DNA from: Branchiostoma floridae
Taxonomy: Eukaryota; Chordata; Leptocardii; Amphioxiformes; Branchiostomatidae
Assembly: GCF_000003815.2 (NCBI RefSeq)
Contig: NC_049982.1
Span: 27,733,954-27,797,953 of the forward strand
DNA: 64,000 nt
Reading direction: 5' to 3'
The notes below the pieces were generated by a model that searched no databases, was not told the DNA's origin, and saw nothing but the letters and a program-made list of their open reading frames with translations. This document shows, piece after piece, positions 10,631 to 23,103 of the stretch; positions within the stretch are counted from its first letter, which is position 1; each line of letters opens with the position of its first letter. Both the position numbers and the translations under genes were made by a program.

Positions 10631-12224
10631 TATATCACTTGACACTCGAAGGTTATTTGCATAATTTGACAAATTATATTTTTACAGTAGTTCCATAGAC
10701 AATATGAATAGTGGTAGCCCCATCCAACAGCATTAGGGCGGTATGATATTTTATTCAATCCGTCCAACTAAAACCTAAATCTCTTGAAGTACCTACCGTA
10801 AGCCACATTTTACAGTAGAATTTACTATTCAAAATGTCCTTGTCAATCCCATTTATAGATGGCAAGCTGCTGGCAACATTAAAAGGTTCAGAAAGCTGTT
10901 GTAGTCAGAGTGAACACCCAGCAAACATCCCCCCAAATCAATGAGCAGTTGCTTAGAGGGGAAACAATTTCATCATATTTTTGCAGTGACAAAATGCAAC
11001 AAAAGATACCAAATTTAAAACAGAACAAAGCCTCTACCACTTAACCCTGCCAGTACTATAGATTAAGCAGGCCCAAAAATCAAGCGAATATGACTAGCCC
11101 CAAACTACAAATTACCTGCATACAATGCAGAAATGGCATCCCCAAAGAAACAACAAGAAACACAGGAAAAATCATGCACATACCTTTGTCTTACACTCAA
11201 GCTCCATACATTTCTCCTCCACTTTAGAAAGTTGTATCTTCTGCTGATTGCCAAACAGGGTAAAGGAACTTGCACCAGAACTTTAAACTCAGTACTACAC
11301 AGCTCTCAAATTCAGTCAAAACACCACAAACTCGGGCTTAGAAGCAAACTTAAACTGTACCTAACAAATACAGCAACAGATACTAGACTAAGTACATCAT
11401 CTGGCAGGTAAAACACTGTTGATACAAAGTAACCTGATACACTGAAGGTAGCACACTGCCACTGCAGCACAACAGATGATGATTCTACATTTAAACCCAA
11501 CCATCATCTGTTTTCACAACCAAGCAGATATTGGGGGGATGCCCCAACCACACAAAAACAGGGTCAACCTATACAGTATCAAGTTCAAGCACTAGGAAAC
11601 CCAAAATCAAACCTGACCACCAGGACACAAGCACCAATTTATGTACCAAATAGCAACACAATGACACCTTGCGTTCCGGAGATACAGCGCACGCCCCGTG
11701 CCCGCACAAAAGGTAACCTGGAATGTCAAGTTCAAGCACCAAGGGCGCCAAAATGAAAATTGAGAATTATTCAGCCACCGCCAACACATGTGTCAAATAT
11801 CATCGCGCCCGCACCAACCGTTCAGAAGATATAACTCCGGAAAAACCCTCCCGGACACAAAATTCGACCTGCCGTGTCAAGTTCAAACGCGACAAAACCC
11901 AAAGTCAATCCTAGGCAACAAGCAACAGCTCCCCACCCATGCACTAAAAATCGTCGCAATGGCGCGTATCGTTCCGGACACACAGCGCCAAAAGTGCCCA
12001 AAAAACACCAAAAATGCCACCTGCAATGTCAAGTTCAAGCGCCAGGAGGCCCAAAATCAAACCCGAGTGTCAGGCTACCACCCCCAACCCACGTACCAAA
12101 AATCGTTGTGCTCGCACCATCCGTTCTCGAGATACAGCGCCCTAAAGCCCCAGCTTCCAAAAATTCCCACGCCCGTGAAAACCATACCTGCATTACATGC
12201 AGGCAAATATAGGGTGACACTAAC
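10631..12224. other. Gene A intron 3, proximal part, with low-order tandem repeats
   Basis: No gene seen. 10631-11570 is unremarkable AT-rich DNA that I do not recognise. It has no counterpart in intron 3 of gene B, so it came with or after the LINE insertion, or is a separate insertion. 11575-12140 is the tandem repeat listed separately. Similarity to the other gene copies resumes at about 12212. Confidence 0.5.
11575..12140. repeat. Diverged tandem repeat, about 150-bp period, about 4 units
   Basis: The phrase gtcaagttcaagc (or a variant) recurs near 11577, 11725, 11876 and 12028. It is followed each time by a cc..gg.g.ccaaaat stretch, and later by gttccggagatacagcgc or a variant. The spacing is 148-152 bp. 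Overlapping short ORFs here are by-products of this GC-richer repeat. Confidence 0.7.
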
Positions 12225-12275
12225 TTGTCATCATCGGCTCCTGTCTTGTTTTCAGCTTTCTGCAGTTCCAGGGCA
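12225..12275 (-). CDS. Gene A exon 3
   Basis: A 51-nt exon with acceptor cctcttcag and donor gttagtg. It reads ALELQKAENKTGADDD after the first base. Length and phase equal exon 3 of B and C. Both ends are in the same phase, so the exon can be skipped without a frameshift, which matters for gene D. Confidence 0.72.
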
Positions 12276-12387
12276 CTGAAGAGGAATAAGAAAATTCCTA
12301 TTTCATTATTCTACAATACGCAGAGCGTTATATGCCTTATGGGATAGTCAGAACCAATCATACAGAAACAGAATTCCATGTACCTAC

Positions 12388-12503
12388 CTGTGTAGACGGC
12401 GCATTCCGTCACTAATGACGTCACTTGAGGTTGCAGTTGAGAAGGGAGAGATGTGGTCCTTCCGTCCTCTCACGATATGTTGTCTTTGTGTTTGAGTTGA
12501 CTT
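12388..12503 (-). CDS. Gene A exon 2
   Basis: A 116-nt exon, acceptor ttgtag and donor gtaggt. It reads KSTQTQRQHIVRGRKDH then ISPFSTATSSD, a basic, Gln/Arg-rich and then Ser/Thr-rich linker, probably disordered. It joins exon 1 in phase 0. The counterparts in B and C have the same length. Confidence 0.72.
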
Positions 12504-12890
12504 CTACAAGACCCAAGGAAAGCCAGGGAAGATTGACATGCGGGCAGTCGTGTTATTCAACACACAATCAAACCTTGGCGAATGGTCGAGGGTAAAATAA
12601 AGTTCCTGCCGTGATTGGAAGAAAGTCAACGTAAAAGTGTACGTCGTAAATGTGGTGACTGGTTGTTTATTTGTGTATCATTGGCTACATGGGTCCACTA
12701 TAAGAGGGCACATATCATCTTTAGGCCGTCATAGGATTTTTGTCTATGGCTCTATGGAAAGACCACATATGAAATACTACTGGAACTATTCTTTCCTCAA
12801 AGATGCAGAACACACTCACCCCAAATTATAGCAGGATCAAAACAAAACTAACAAGGAGGTGCATAAATTATGTTAATCGCCAACACTCAC
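12504..12890 (-). other. Gene A intron 1
   Basis: About 390 bp; I see nothing in it beyond the splice sites (donor gtgagt at 12885-12890). It is much shorter than intron 1 of gene B, which carries a CA microsatellite and dispersed repeats. Confidence 0.6.
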
Positions 12891-13592
12891 TTTTATGCTT
12901 TGTGTGGTGATGTCCTGCCTGATATTTGCTGTGTACAGTAAGCGATGGACAATGGCAACTGTTCCCTGAACGTTGTTACACCGCGCCAGTGCCGTGTTGT
13001 ACAGAGCAGAAGCTTTGGTCAAGTTTATAGTGTCTCTAGTTTCTGTTCCTCTTTTAAGGAACACGTCACCGAGGCTTTTAGTCGCTTCTGTTTCTAACAT
13101 GTTGTTGTCGTTTACTATCCCTTCTAACAGCAATTGCGCGTATCCAACCACCACAGTGTCCGTGTTACCACCGTCAGCCCGTTTCTTGTCCACGTCTTGA
13201 AACTTCAGAGCCACCTTTGCATTTGTAGTCGTCTCCTTGTCTTCAGTTTGTTGTTCCTTACCCTGTGCACCCTTGGACGTCACCCCTTGTAAAAGTCTCT
13301 CCGCGTATTTGTACCGGTGTTCTATACCTTCTCCCTGATCCCGATGGCCACACAGGACCATAGCCGCCACGTAAAGCGCCAAGGCCATGTTGAACTCCCT
13401 TACGTCTTTCCCGAGTCTTCCCTTCTCCAAGTTCACGTCGCCCAGACTTTTGAGCAGCTCCACTTCCGCCAGCCTGTCCTTGTCAGCCACGGCGTCCACC
13501 AGGGCACGGAGGTAGCCTGTCTCCGCACGGGCTAGTCCGTACCTCCTGCCCTTCGCGTCCGCCTCACGGAGTTTCTCACAGACCCTCAACAT
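12891..13592 (-). CDS. Gene A exon 1: N-terminal helical-repeat region of NTase-TPR protein
   Basis: A 702-nt exon (234 codons) from ATG at 13592 to the donor gtgagt, phase 0. It starts MLRVCEKLREADAKGRRYGL. It holds two degenerate TPR-like units, VELLKSLGDVNLEKG...FNMALALYVAA and TKSLGDVFLKRG...ASALYNTALARC. A third unit of the same type opens exon 5 ([11 protein letters not shown]...[13 protein letters not shown]). A charged linker with many Lys, Glu and Gln lies between the first two units. There is no signal peptide or membrane segment, so the protein is probably cytosolic. It is intact here, and very similar to exon 1 of B, C and D. The ATG choice is supported by all four copies starting at the same place. 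No TATA box is obvious upstream. Confidence 0.85.
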
Positions 13593-14630
13593 GGCGAATT
13601 AGAAGTCGTCCTGAGTAAAGAAAGGTGTCCTGTTAACTGTATAGGCATTACAAGCTTATTTGCATACGAAGAGGTGTCACATTGCTCGTGTCAACATTAC
13701 GTCTTTTGTCAAATACTCGTAAACATATCAGGTAGTCTGTCTACCTTCATAAACCGTACCAAGTTCACTACAATTTGCCAGGTAAAGGTGCATCTGTTCT
13801 TGCAAGTCTAGTCCAGAATGTTACCTTATGTGCTCCCCGAAGTAGCGCGAAACAGAAGAGTGATTGCGCCTACCTTGACAATAGACCCCCGTCACAGACA
13901 CCACTTTGCTTTGTCCAAATGAATATACAAAAGAACTGTTTGTTTCCTTTTCACTCATCGTTCGTCATTCAAAGGCAGTGATGTAACGTTATACGTAGTC
14001 ATGCTAACCTGTTTTATGTTAGGCCTAGTGTTTTGACGTGTCCAAGGCTGCCTTTGGTTGATCTCATTTACATACAGAAACGTGAGAAGGCCTTTACTGA
14101 ATCAAATGAAGTCAAATCGGGCTTGGGTGTGTGAGTAGATTTATAAACCTGCCATGGGATTCCCCTGTTGTGGGAATTACCGAAAATGACGTGACAGCTT
14201 GAAAATAAAGTCCGGTATACTCTGAGATTACCTGTACTCCTTAATGATGAACTTATAAGATAAATATCGAAGTTAATGTCGGCCTTATTTTCTCACAATG
14301 ACTTAGTAGTAGACCAAAAACACACCGCCCCATAGATTACTAATACCCATCTAAAAGAATATCGTTTTAAATTTTGACTTTTCATTGCTGGTAACTTCAG
14401 ATCACTGAAGATAGTTTAAATTTGATACAATGACCGGCTGTACAGGCGTTTGTATTTTATCGCTTTTATATATACACATAATCAAAAACAGTCAAAAGGC
14501 ACTTTCTACCCCAGTCGAGAAATTTCGACACACAAACGCTACCGAAAATATTACCTTCTAGCTAAGGTTATAAATACTTCCATCTTGAATCATGAAAGTA
14601 TATGTAATAAAAAGCATTCTCTGTACCTAC

Positions 14631-15002
14631 ATGTGTATACGGTGCATGTTCCGTCATTACTGTTGTCACTTGAGGTTGCAGTTGAGAAAGGAGAGATGTG
14701 GTCCTTCCATCTCCTTGCGTTTTGTTGTCTTTGTGTTTGAGTTGACTTGTCCAAGAACCCATCAGAACCTATCAGATCCTGTGTTACCGCCGGTAGCCCA
14801 TTTTCTATCGAGTTTTTGAAATAACTTCGCCACCTGCAGGTGTAGTCGTCTCCTTGTCGTAGTGTAGTTTGTTGTTCTTTACTCCGAAACCCCTGTGACG
14901 ACACCAACTGTAGACACCTCTCCGTGTATTAGTATCGGTGTTCTAAACCTTCTCCCTGCTCCCGATGGTCACATCGAGATTCTCACAGACCCTGACAACA
15001 CG
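14631..15002 (-). pseudogene. Relic exon 2 fused to internal part of exon 1
   Basis: 14631-14747 is a decayed exon 2 (Gln-rich then SPFSTATSSD-like). The acceptor dinucleotide has gone. A few bases later, 14770-15002 matches the middle and 5' part of exon 1. Intron 1 and part of exon 1 were thus removed by one deletion. The initiator ATG is lost (acaacacgg in place of caacatgg). It lies about 1 kb upstream of the real exon 1 of gene A. A sister relic sits at 32466-32881 upstream of gene B, so it predates that unit duplication. Confidence 0.7.
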
Positions 15003-15787
15003 GCGAAGGCGTCCTGTGTAAAGCAAGGTGTCTCTGTTAACTATATGGGCCTGACTTAAATACATGTAGGTGTCACGTTGCTCGTGTCAACATTACGTCT
15101 TTTGTCAACTACTCGTAAACATATCAGGTAGCCTGTCTACCTTCATATAACTTACTAAGTGCTAATGCTAGGAACTGATCTACAGTTTGCCATGTAAAGG
15201 TTTATCCGTTGTTGCAAGTCTAGTCATGAAAGTCACCTTATGTTCTTCCGAAGAAAGTCTAAACAGAAGAGTAATTGCGCCTACCTGGACAATAGACCCC
15301 CGTCATGGACACCACTTTGCTTTGTCCAAACGATACTTGATATTCAAAAGAACTGTTTGTTTCCTTTTCAAGCACAGAGTTCGTCTTTCAAAGGCATGAG
15401 TGGAGTGAAGTGTGAGTGGAGTTACAAACCTGCCATGGGATTCCCCTGCTCTGGGAATTACCGATAATGACGTTGCAGTTTTAGAATTAAGCCAGATATA
15501 CTCTGAGATGACATGTTCTTATAGTCCTTATATAGTCACCTACTCCTTTCTTGTAGCAGCTGCGTCTCCTCAGATAATAGTCGAAGACCATGTCAGTCTT
15601 TTTTGTCGCCATGACTGAGTAGCCCGGAAATATACTTATCATTAGCGTTACCCCCAACCACCATGTTATTGCTGTTGTTTGCAGATGATTACCTAGCTAT
15701 TCTATCTAAAATAATCTCTATCGAAATGTCGAATTTTATTGCTACTAACGTCAGATAAGTTTGAATTTGATACAATGAAATGATATG

Positions 15788-15812
15788 CATGTGTGTGTGT
15801 GTGTGTGTGTAT
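15788..15812 (+). repeat. TG dinucleotide microsatellite
   Basis: Short uninterrupted TG run in the spacer. Confidence 0.9.
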
Positions 15813-16851
15813 TTCATTCTTTTTATACAAATACAACATATTTGTATAATTTGTCTGATGCACTTTTCTACCCCAATAGAGAAATGTACTAAACAAAGCT
15901 ACCTAATTGTAGATGAATATGTTCAAATTTGAATATGAATGTGTCTTGCTTTATTTAGCTCACCTTGCTTTTATCCGCCCGCATTAGATTTGCGCTATTC
16001 ATAATATGTAATTGCCGTGGCCTTAGGTTCGGGGCATACAACACCTAAGTTACACATATATATACCAAATCGACGATATGTGAAATGTTTATTATGTTTT
16101 ATATATATATGGCAGTGGTATGTATTTCCTTGTGTAGGAGTAGTTTTGTGTCTGAAATTGTGTGTGAATATAAATATTGTTCAGTACCAAGGACAGGGCG
16201 ATTGAGCCTTCATTTGAATGTAAGAATCCAAATGAATTTTATCAGAATGTCTTCTGCAGTAGCACATCATTGTAGAGTTTCACCTAGCAATCCTTACCAA
16301 AGCTGCAATCATCTGCTGTCAAAGAAGCCTCATTCCGTTCTTCACTTCATGGATCAAAAGCGTCCCCTAGCAATGTTTACTGCAACAACAACGACTCGAA
16401 GTGATCTACAGGCCTCGTTTGGTTGCAAAGCCTCCTCAGGTCATACCACGGAAATCCGTTTGTGTTCGGCTAAGTATATAGGTGTTTTTTTTCTTAAACA
16501 TCGAGCGTAAGTACGCCCTCCGCAGAACTGTTGCGGTTCTAGAGAACATTGCCAGGCGACACCTTTGATCCAACAACATAGAGATGCTATAGGAGAGGGT
16601 CTCACTTGTAACCTTTTAAGTTTTTTTTGCCTTATAAGTTTCTTACTTATAAGACCAGTTGCTCACATAATAAAAGCAGGTCAGCTGTTCCTATTGATTG
16701 ACACTTTTTATTCATACATACACAGACACTCGAAAACGAAGACACAAATGCACACCTGTGTCTGTCCTTACCGCTAAACACCACACATGTCAGACAACCT
16801 AACATACATGTCTTGCGTTAACGAACCCGGTGACAATGTGAGATGAAGTAA

Positions 16852-17079
16852 CTAATGTTTTACAGTTTGAGTAGAACATTGTCCATCTGTCTGTCTGCAG
16901 GGCAATAGCGGAGAGAACTTGAGTTGAGACGAAGTGAGCAGAACCAGCGTTATTGTAGTTATATTCGGTCTGTCTCTGGAGTACTCCCCTGTCCAGTGCA
17001 CGGGAAAACTCTCTGCGTCTTTTGGAAAGACGGCAACGTCATTCTTAATGTCAGGTTTCCTTTGAAATGGATTAATGTC
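16852..17079 (-). other. Possible conserved exon in spacer, copy 1
   Basis: Minus-strand frame open from an in-frame TAA at 17080-17082 to a TAG at 16852-16854. It includes DVAVFPKDAESFPVHWTGEY and LVLLTSSQLKFSPLLP. Related frames exist at 34520-34768 and about 48768-49022. The third copy is clearly diverged at the DNA level yet keeps FP(K/R)D, WTG and LLTSSQLKFS. Such conservation can mean coding or simply shared descent. No splice sites are convincing. The family is not recognised. Confidence 0.25.
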
Positions 17080-18839
17080 TTAGTCACAGACAAATGACAA
17101 ATTATGGAAGTAAGGTAGCCTCTACCAGACTGACCACGCTGGCTGTTAAAGGGAGAAAAATTTGCCAGGAGTGTTTTGCAACCAGTGGAGTTGGCCGGCC
17201 GCACAGCCGGAGGGGAACATGAACCTTATAATTAGAGTGGACTGACTCCCTTGGCCAATTTCCCGATTTTTGTGCCGAATTTTACGACCCCCGCACCTTC
17301 GCATTAAGGCTTGATGGAGGCTAGAAGTAAAGTTGATGGAACAAGTACTACTAGTTGTCACACTGCAAGAAAAAATCTTTGTATGTGCATCACTGATATA
17401 GGAAGTCAAAGGTAATTGTGCTGATGTCAAGTTAGTAACCATTCTCCAAGACTCGTTTTTTAAGCTGAGTTTTCGCAGTTGTATATTTGTCATATACTAG
17501 TTACGTTCGGCAGAGTGAGGGGTATCGATCAATTGAAACATGTCATGTTATCAAAACTTTTATTACATATTCGACAAAATAAACTACAAATGAATAAGAC
17601 ACAAATTAAAAGAGCCAATAATCATTTCACATCGTCGAACTCTAGTTTGTTTTTGATAACAAACCCATCTAAATTCATTTAATAGACAATTAAATAATGA
17701 AACTAAAGTAGTTGAGAGTGTTTTTGTTATGAACTGTTATGTTCTGAAGGGCTACCATATTCAGATTTCGATCCTACTTTGCCTTTGTGATAGGTGACAA
17801 GGTTTGAACATGCAACAAAATTTTATCTTTTTTCTACAAATATATATTATATGTCCCTTTCAAAACGCTATGAGGTATTTTCCTTTTAAAGTGAAACATA
17901 ATCTTGGGCGCAGTGGGATCACTTAATGGGCCCACGTTTGTTACGTCATCTTCTAAAACAAGACAACCTAGAATATATCTCGCCTGGTGAGTGAACAATT
18001 ATTATCTAAAGTTTGTTATCAAGTCTTTATGTTGGCTGATAATTCTTACAATCTTCGTCACCACTTGAATTTCAGACATATTATGTTATGATCTTCATTT
18101 TATGCGCACGCTCGCATGAGTTTTTGGGTAACCAGAAGATATCATCCATAAAATCAAATCATTGTGGTCTGAAATTTATGATGTCACATTTGAAGACCAA
18201 AGATCGGAAAATACACATTGCAACACGCTACAAAATATTTCATTTACATGCATTTTACAACAAAACTGTACATATGGATTTGGAACAATGTCTCAAAACA
18301 ACAGGATGATAAAAGCTATTTGTTATTGTTAATGACATTAGTTATATCATATCATATCACATAACTTCTCAATTATATATACACATATGCAGTAGCTTGT
18401 ATGCATGAGTTTATATCAATGTTGACTTACCGCTAGAATATTAGACTGAAATAATCTCGACATACTAGCCCTTTTTATGATTTGGTTCTGTTATTCTATT
18501 GTATGGTTTGAATAGCCAAATCTCATTGATACACAATATAAATAACTTATAATTGACTGAATCACGGAATGAACACATGTGACGCATATATAGCCTAGCC
18601 AACTTCCTTTGAAGTTGAAGAACATGCTCAGCGGACTACATTATAGCATTACATTACAGTAACAATAAATATACCATAACAATTTCATTACACAATCTAT
18701 CATAATACCCACTTATGTGGCGGCCTTTCCAGGTCTAAAGTCTGTTATCTCAGGAGAATGTTGTAAAATAAGATCATCCCTTGCATCATGATAGGAAAAG
18801 TCATTTACAGCCTCTATGTATGGGACGGTCTGCTGCTAA

Positions 18840-21800
18840 TTACTTATCTGAAGTTGCGATGACCTGTTTCATTTGTTTCATCAGTTGAAGATAGTAAATG
18901 GCCTTTTCAAAATCACCGAGATCTCTCCAAACGGCGCACAAATTGTTAAGTGATTGTACAATGTCAGGATGTGCGGTGTTTTCGCCATAGATGCCCCGCC
19001 TCATATGTAGTGCCTGCTCATGATAGCTTACCGACTTTCTGTGATCACCGAGGTCACTCCAGGCTTTACCCAAGTTGTTAAGTGAGTTGGCGATGTCAGG
19101 ATGTGCATTGTCCTCCCCATATATACTCCGCCTCATCTGTAGTGACTGTTCATAATAGCTGGCCGCCTTTCTGTGATCACCAAGGTTAATCCAGGCGTTA
19201 CCCAAGTTGTTAAGTGAGTTGGCGATGTCAGGATGTGCAGTGTCCTTACCATAGATACTCCGCCTCATCTGTAGTGACTGTTCATGATAGCTAACCGCCT
19301 TTCTGTGACCACCAAGGTTAATCCAGGCGTTACCCAAGTTGTTAAGTGAGGCGGCGATGTCAGGATGTGCATTGCCCTTACCATAGATACTCCGCTTCAT
19401 ATGCAGTGACTGTTCATGATAGCTAACAGCCTTTCTGTGATCACCGAGGTCACTCCAGGCGTTACCCAAGTTGTTAAGTGAGGCGGCGATGTCAGGATGT
19501 GCATTGTCCTCTCCGTAGATACTCCTCATCATCTGTAGTGATTGTTCATAATAGTTGACCGCCTTTCTGTGATCCACGAGGATTCTCCAGGCTTCACCCA
19601 AGTTGTTAAGTGAGGCGGCGATGTCAGGATGTGCGGTGTCCTCTCCGTTGATACTCCGCCTCATCTGTAGTGACTGTTCATGATAGCTTACCGCCTTTCT
19701 GTGATCCCCAAGGTTAATCAAGGCGTTACCCAAGTTGTTAAGTGAGTTGGCGATGTCAGGATGTGCATTGTCCTCCCCATATATACTCCGCTTCATCTGT
19801 AGTGACTGTTCATGATAGCTAACCGCCTTTCTGTGATCACCAAGGTTAATCCAGGCGGTACCCAAGTTGTTAAGTGAGTTGGCGATGTCAGGATGTGCAG
19901 TGTCCTTACCATAGATACTCCGCATCATCGGTAGTGCCTGTTCATAATAGCTGACCGCCTTTCTGTTATCCCCAAGGTTACTTCAGGCGGTACCTAAGTT
20001 GTTACGTGAGCTGGCGATGTCAGGATGTGCAGTGTCCTGTCCGTAGATACTCCGGTTCATCTGTAGTGACTGTTCATAATAGCTAACCGCCTTTCTGTTG
20101 TCCCCAAGGTCACCCCAAGCTAAACCTAAGTTGTTAAGTGAGCCGGCGATGTCAGGATGCGCAGTGTCCTCACCATGGATACTCCGGTTAATCTGTAGTG
20201 CCTGTTCATAATAGCTGACCGCCTTTCTGTGATCACCAAGTTTGCTCCAGGCGGCACCCAAGTTGTTAAGTGAGCTGGCGATATCAGGATGTGCATTGTC
20301 CTTAACATAGATACTCCTCATCATCTGTAGTGACTGTTCATAATAGCTGACCGCCTTTCTGTGATAACCAAGGTTACTCCAGGCGGCACCCAAGTTGTTA
20401 AGTGAGGCGGCGATGTCAGGATGTGCGGTGTCCTCTCCGTAGATACTCCACTCCATCTGTAGTGCCTGTTCATAATGGCTTACCGCCTTTCTGTTGTCCC
20501 CAAGGTCACCCCAAGCTAAACCTAAGTTGTTAAGTGAGCCGGCGATGTCAGGATGTGCAGTATCCTCTCCATATATACTCCGCTTCATCTGTAATGACTG
20601 TTCATAATGGAGGACAGCCTTTTCGTGATCACCAAGAGTCCTCAAAGCAAAAGCCAAGTTATCAAGTGAGCCTGCAATATCACTGTGTGCAATGTTTTCA
20701 CCATATTTTGATAGATACTTATGTAGCGTTTGTTCTGAGCATATCTTAAGATTTTCGAAATCGCACAGACTTTTATATACCTCTGCTCTAAGCTCGGAAG
20801 AATTGTCAAAGAAGATTGGCGGTTTTTTTACCGGTTTAGGGCCAGTCAGCTGTGAAATAAAGTGCTTTAGTGGTCTTTCTGTATAATAATATCTCATGAG
20901 TAGTTTTGTACTTGAGATGTAAAACACTTTCTGTAGTTTCTCTTCAATGCCCGTATCGGTCGATCGCGACATTGACCATAAGACTGACATGTTTTCCACC
21001 TGACCACGATTGTTCATGTATGTCCGCAGCCTCAGTTCTGCTGATATACTGACCAGTACCATCAAGTGGTGTGCGTTCTCACTATTTACAAATCCACTGT
21101 TTCTTAGCTCCTGAATAGTCTCCCAGATTGTGGTAGGTTGTATGTTATGAAGTAGCGCCCAAATTGACACTGCAAGGCTTGAAAACCGGTAAATTTCTTT
21201 CTTAACATTCCGCAGTTTAGTAGTGAGAGCCTGGGTTTTAAAAGTCGATACATTCTCACCCAGTAAACTAATTGCCATTACCAGCGGAACTTTCTCATTA
21301 TTGTCTTGAAGTTGCTGCGTCCATAACGACCTGTACTCATGTACCAAGCACTGTTCTCCTGTGATAAGAGACACATTCCCCAGTATGCTAGCGAGATGGT
21401 AGCCTTTCTTCAGATGAAGAGTAAGATCTTCTTTCAGAATGTTGGTCATATTGCTTGGTGTGCGGATGAGTTCACTTGTTCCTGTGCTGTTTCTACCCCT
21501 GCCCAATGGAGTCTTGCATGCGCGAGGCATAGCTCCATCGAACGCAAAACCGCGCGGCGTTATTGAGTCATAGAACCAGCTGTCTAGAAGGTTGTCTGAG
21601 TAGAAATCATTGAGCGACTTAATCCCCATTGCAGGGACAATGGTTTCTCCCAGATTTATCACCTTGAGGTGCAGACAATGTGTGAGGTTGCGGAAATAGT
21701 TAACATTATGCTCGGTTTCCTCCTCTACCAAAATGGCAAATTCCAGATCAGAGTATGGAGTTACCAATCCTGTGGCTTGTGAACCTAAACCTATCATAGC

Positions 21801-21974
21801 GTACTTGCAGGGAGGGGGACCCATTACCTTCATGCATTCATCTACAAGACCAGCTATGAACGCTTTACGCTGATGAACCAGTGTCTGACACATTGCTATG
21901 GTTGCTTCCACCCTCTTCATCTCCAACTCCTTTATCTTTGGGTCCTCGTCATCAAGGCTATAAGGATCTACTTC
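18840..21974 (-). pseudogene. Gene B exon 5, downstream part: NTase domain plus about 14 TPRs, with a nonsense codon
   Basis: This is the 3' part of exon 5 after a transposon insertion at 21975-26393. It has a putative nucleotidyltransferase region (GLGSQATG at about 21785, then TPYSDLEF) and conserved helical segments. From about 20690 downward there are roughly 14 head-to-tail 126-bp TPR units, each reading like HPDIAxSLNNLGxAWxxLG then [15 protein letters not shown]. Such 42-residue units are typical of kinesin-light-chain/NPHP3-type TPRs, which bind peptides or partner proteins. A Trp codon in one unit is TGA (19983-19985), in the same frame as the rest, which stays open to the TAA at 18840. 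With the transposon this gives two disabling lesions, so I call it a pseudogene. The product end ([15 protein letters not shown]) is the same as in gene C. Confidence 0.85.
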
Positions 21975-22084
21975 TCACTGTGCGAAAGGGTGTCATTTCC
22001 GGACGTTTCTATGTTTGTATACATCCGGATCGGGACCGTTTCCGGATATATCCGGACAATATCCGGACGAAATCTGACATGACT

Positions 22085-22460
22085 CCCCTGCGTTTTCGGA
22101 TAATTTCAGGAGTCCGGAACGGGACCATTTAATTCCTGCCTCATATCCGGATTTCCAGTAATGGAACATTTTCGGACTCTTTGGAGACAAAACACGTTCT
22201 GAATACTTCGTATATATCCGGATAATTTCAGGAGTCCGGAACGGGACCAAATAATTACGTCTCATATCCGGATTTCCAGTAATGGAACGTTTTCGGACTC
22301 TTTGGATACAAATCACGTTCCGGATATTTCGTATATATCCGGATAATTTCAGGAGTCAAGAATGGGACCATATAATCATGTCGCATATCCGGATTCCAAG
22401 CAATGGAACGTTCTAGGACTCTTTGGAGACAAAACACGTTCCGAATATTTAATATTTTCT
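22085..22460. repeat. Three 122-bp subterminal direct repeats in the CACTA-like element
   Basis: Phrases such as ggagtccggaacgggacca recur about every 122 bp (near 22108, 22230 and 22352, the last diverged). They contain several tccgga boxes and the phrase ggaacgttttcggactcttt. These are candidate transposase-binding subterminal repeats. Confidence 0.75.
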
Positions 22461-23103
22461 GAGCGCGTTCGGGGCTATTATGCCCCGGAAAGGTTGCATA
22501 AACTTAAGATATACTGAAACATCATAGGAACAATACAGCACATTATTTCAGAATATCCAGTAACTTTACGATCATGCTAAATACCTAATATTTAACGTTT
22601 CCTGTCCGTTTTAACCCCGGAAATGCTAACTCGGTAAGGCTACATTTTGTGAAAGCTTTTCAAAGACTTTCCTGTATAAATCAGATGACACAAGTATCAC
22701 AACAAATACATTATGTGGAGGAACAGATCATGTTAACGTCAAAGGGCAAATCAATATGCATTTGTCTCTTAGTCTTACCAAGGACGTTTTAGCTCACTAC
22801 AACACCATTGGTCTTCACAAAAAGTGAAGCTCGAACGAAGCCAAAGTTAAACAGTTCACTGTCAGATCCAATAATATCAAGCCCAAGTCAGTTTAAATGC
22901 ACAATATCAAATATACAGTATCCGACACAAGTCTAACGTTATATACATGTACTATACTATCATTATTCGTAGGATAAAAATGTCATTACGATATCAGTAC
23001 TACAGTCCATTTTCAAGTCCTCTATAACTGTATAAGTCCGTATCGTTGACTGTGGAATCATCGTCCGGGGCGCCCTCTTCTGCGTCTTTGTGGTAGTGGA
23101 CGA

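Larger units (their letters stand above)
13593..18839. other. Spacer between gene A exon 1 and gene B end
   Basis: No confident gene. It contains the A/B-type upstream region (13593-14300, highly similar to 31007-31740), a relic exon 2/exon 1 copy (14631-15002), a TG microsatellite, and a block from about 16850 to 18840 that is strongly similar to 34480-36840. Short ORFs occur on both strands and are conserved only because the spacers are recent duplicates. One stretch with possible coding character is listed separately (16852-17079). Confidence 0.6.

Noticed and set aside
11133-12279. Overlapping plus-strand ORFs in 11.1-12.3 kb
   Set aside because: Lie in a 150-bp tandem repeat and adjacent intron DNA; no motifs, and the frames are not shared between repeat units.
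13655-13680. Octamer-like ATTTGCAT upstream of gene A as an OCT-factor site
   Set aside because: One copy only; gene B reads atttgcac at the same place, and ttatgcaaat-like words are common in this AT-rich DNA.
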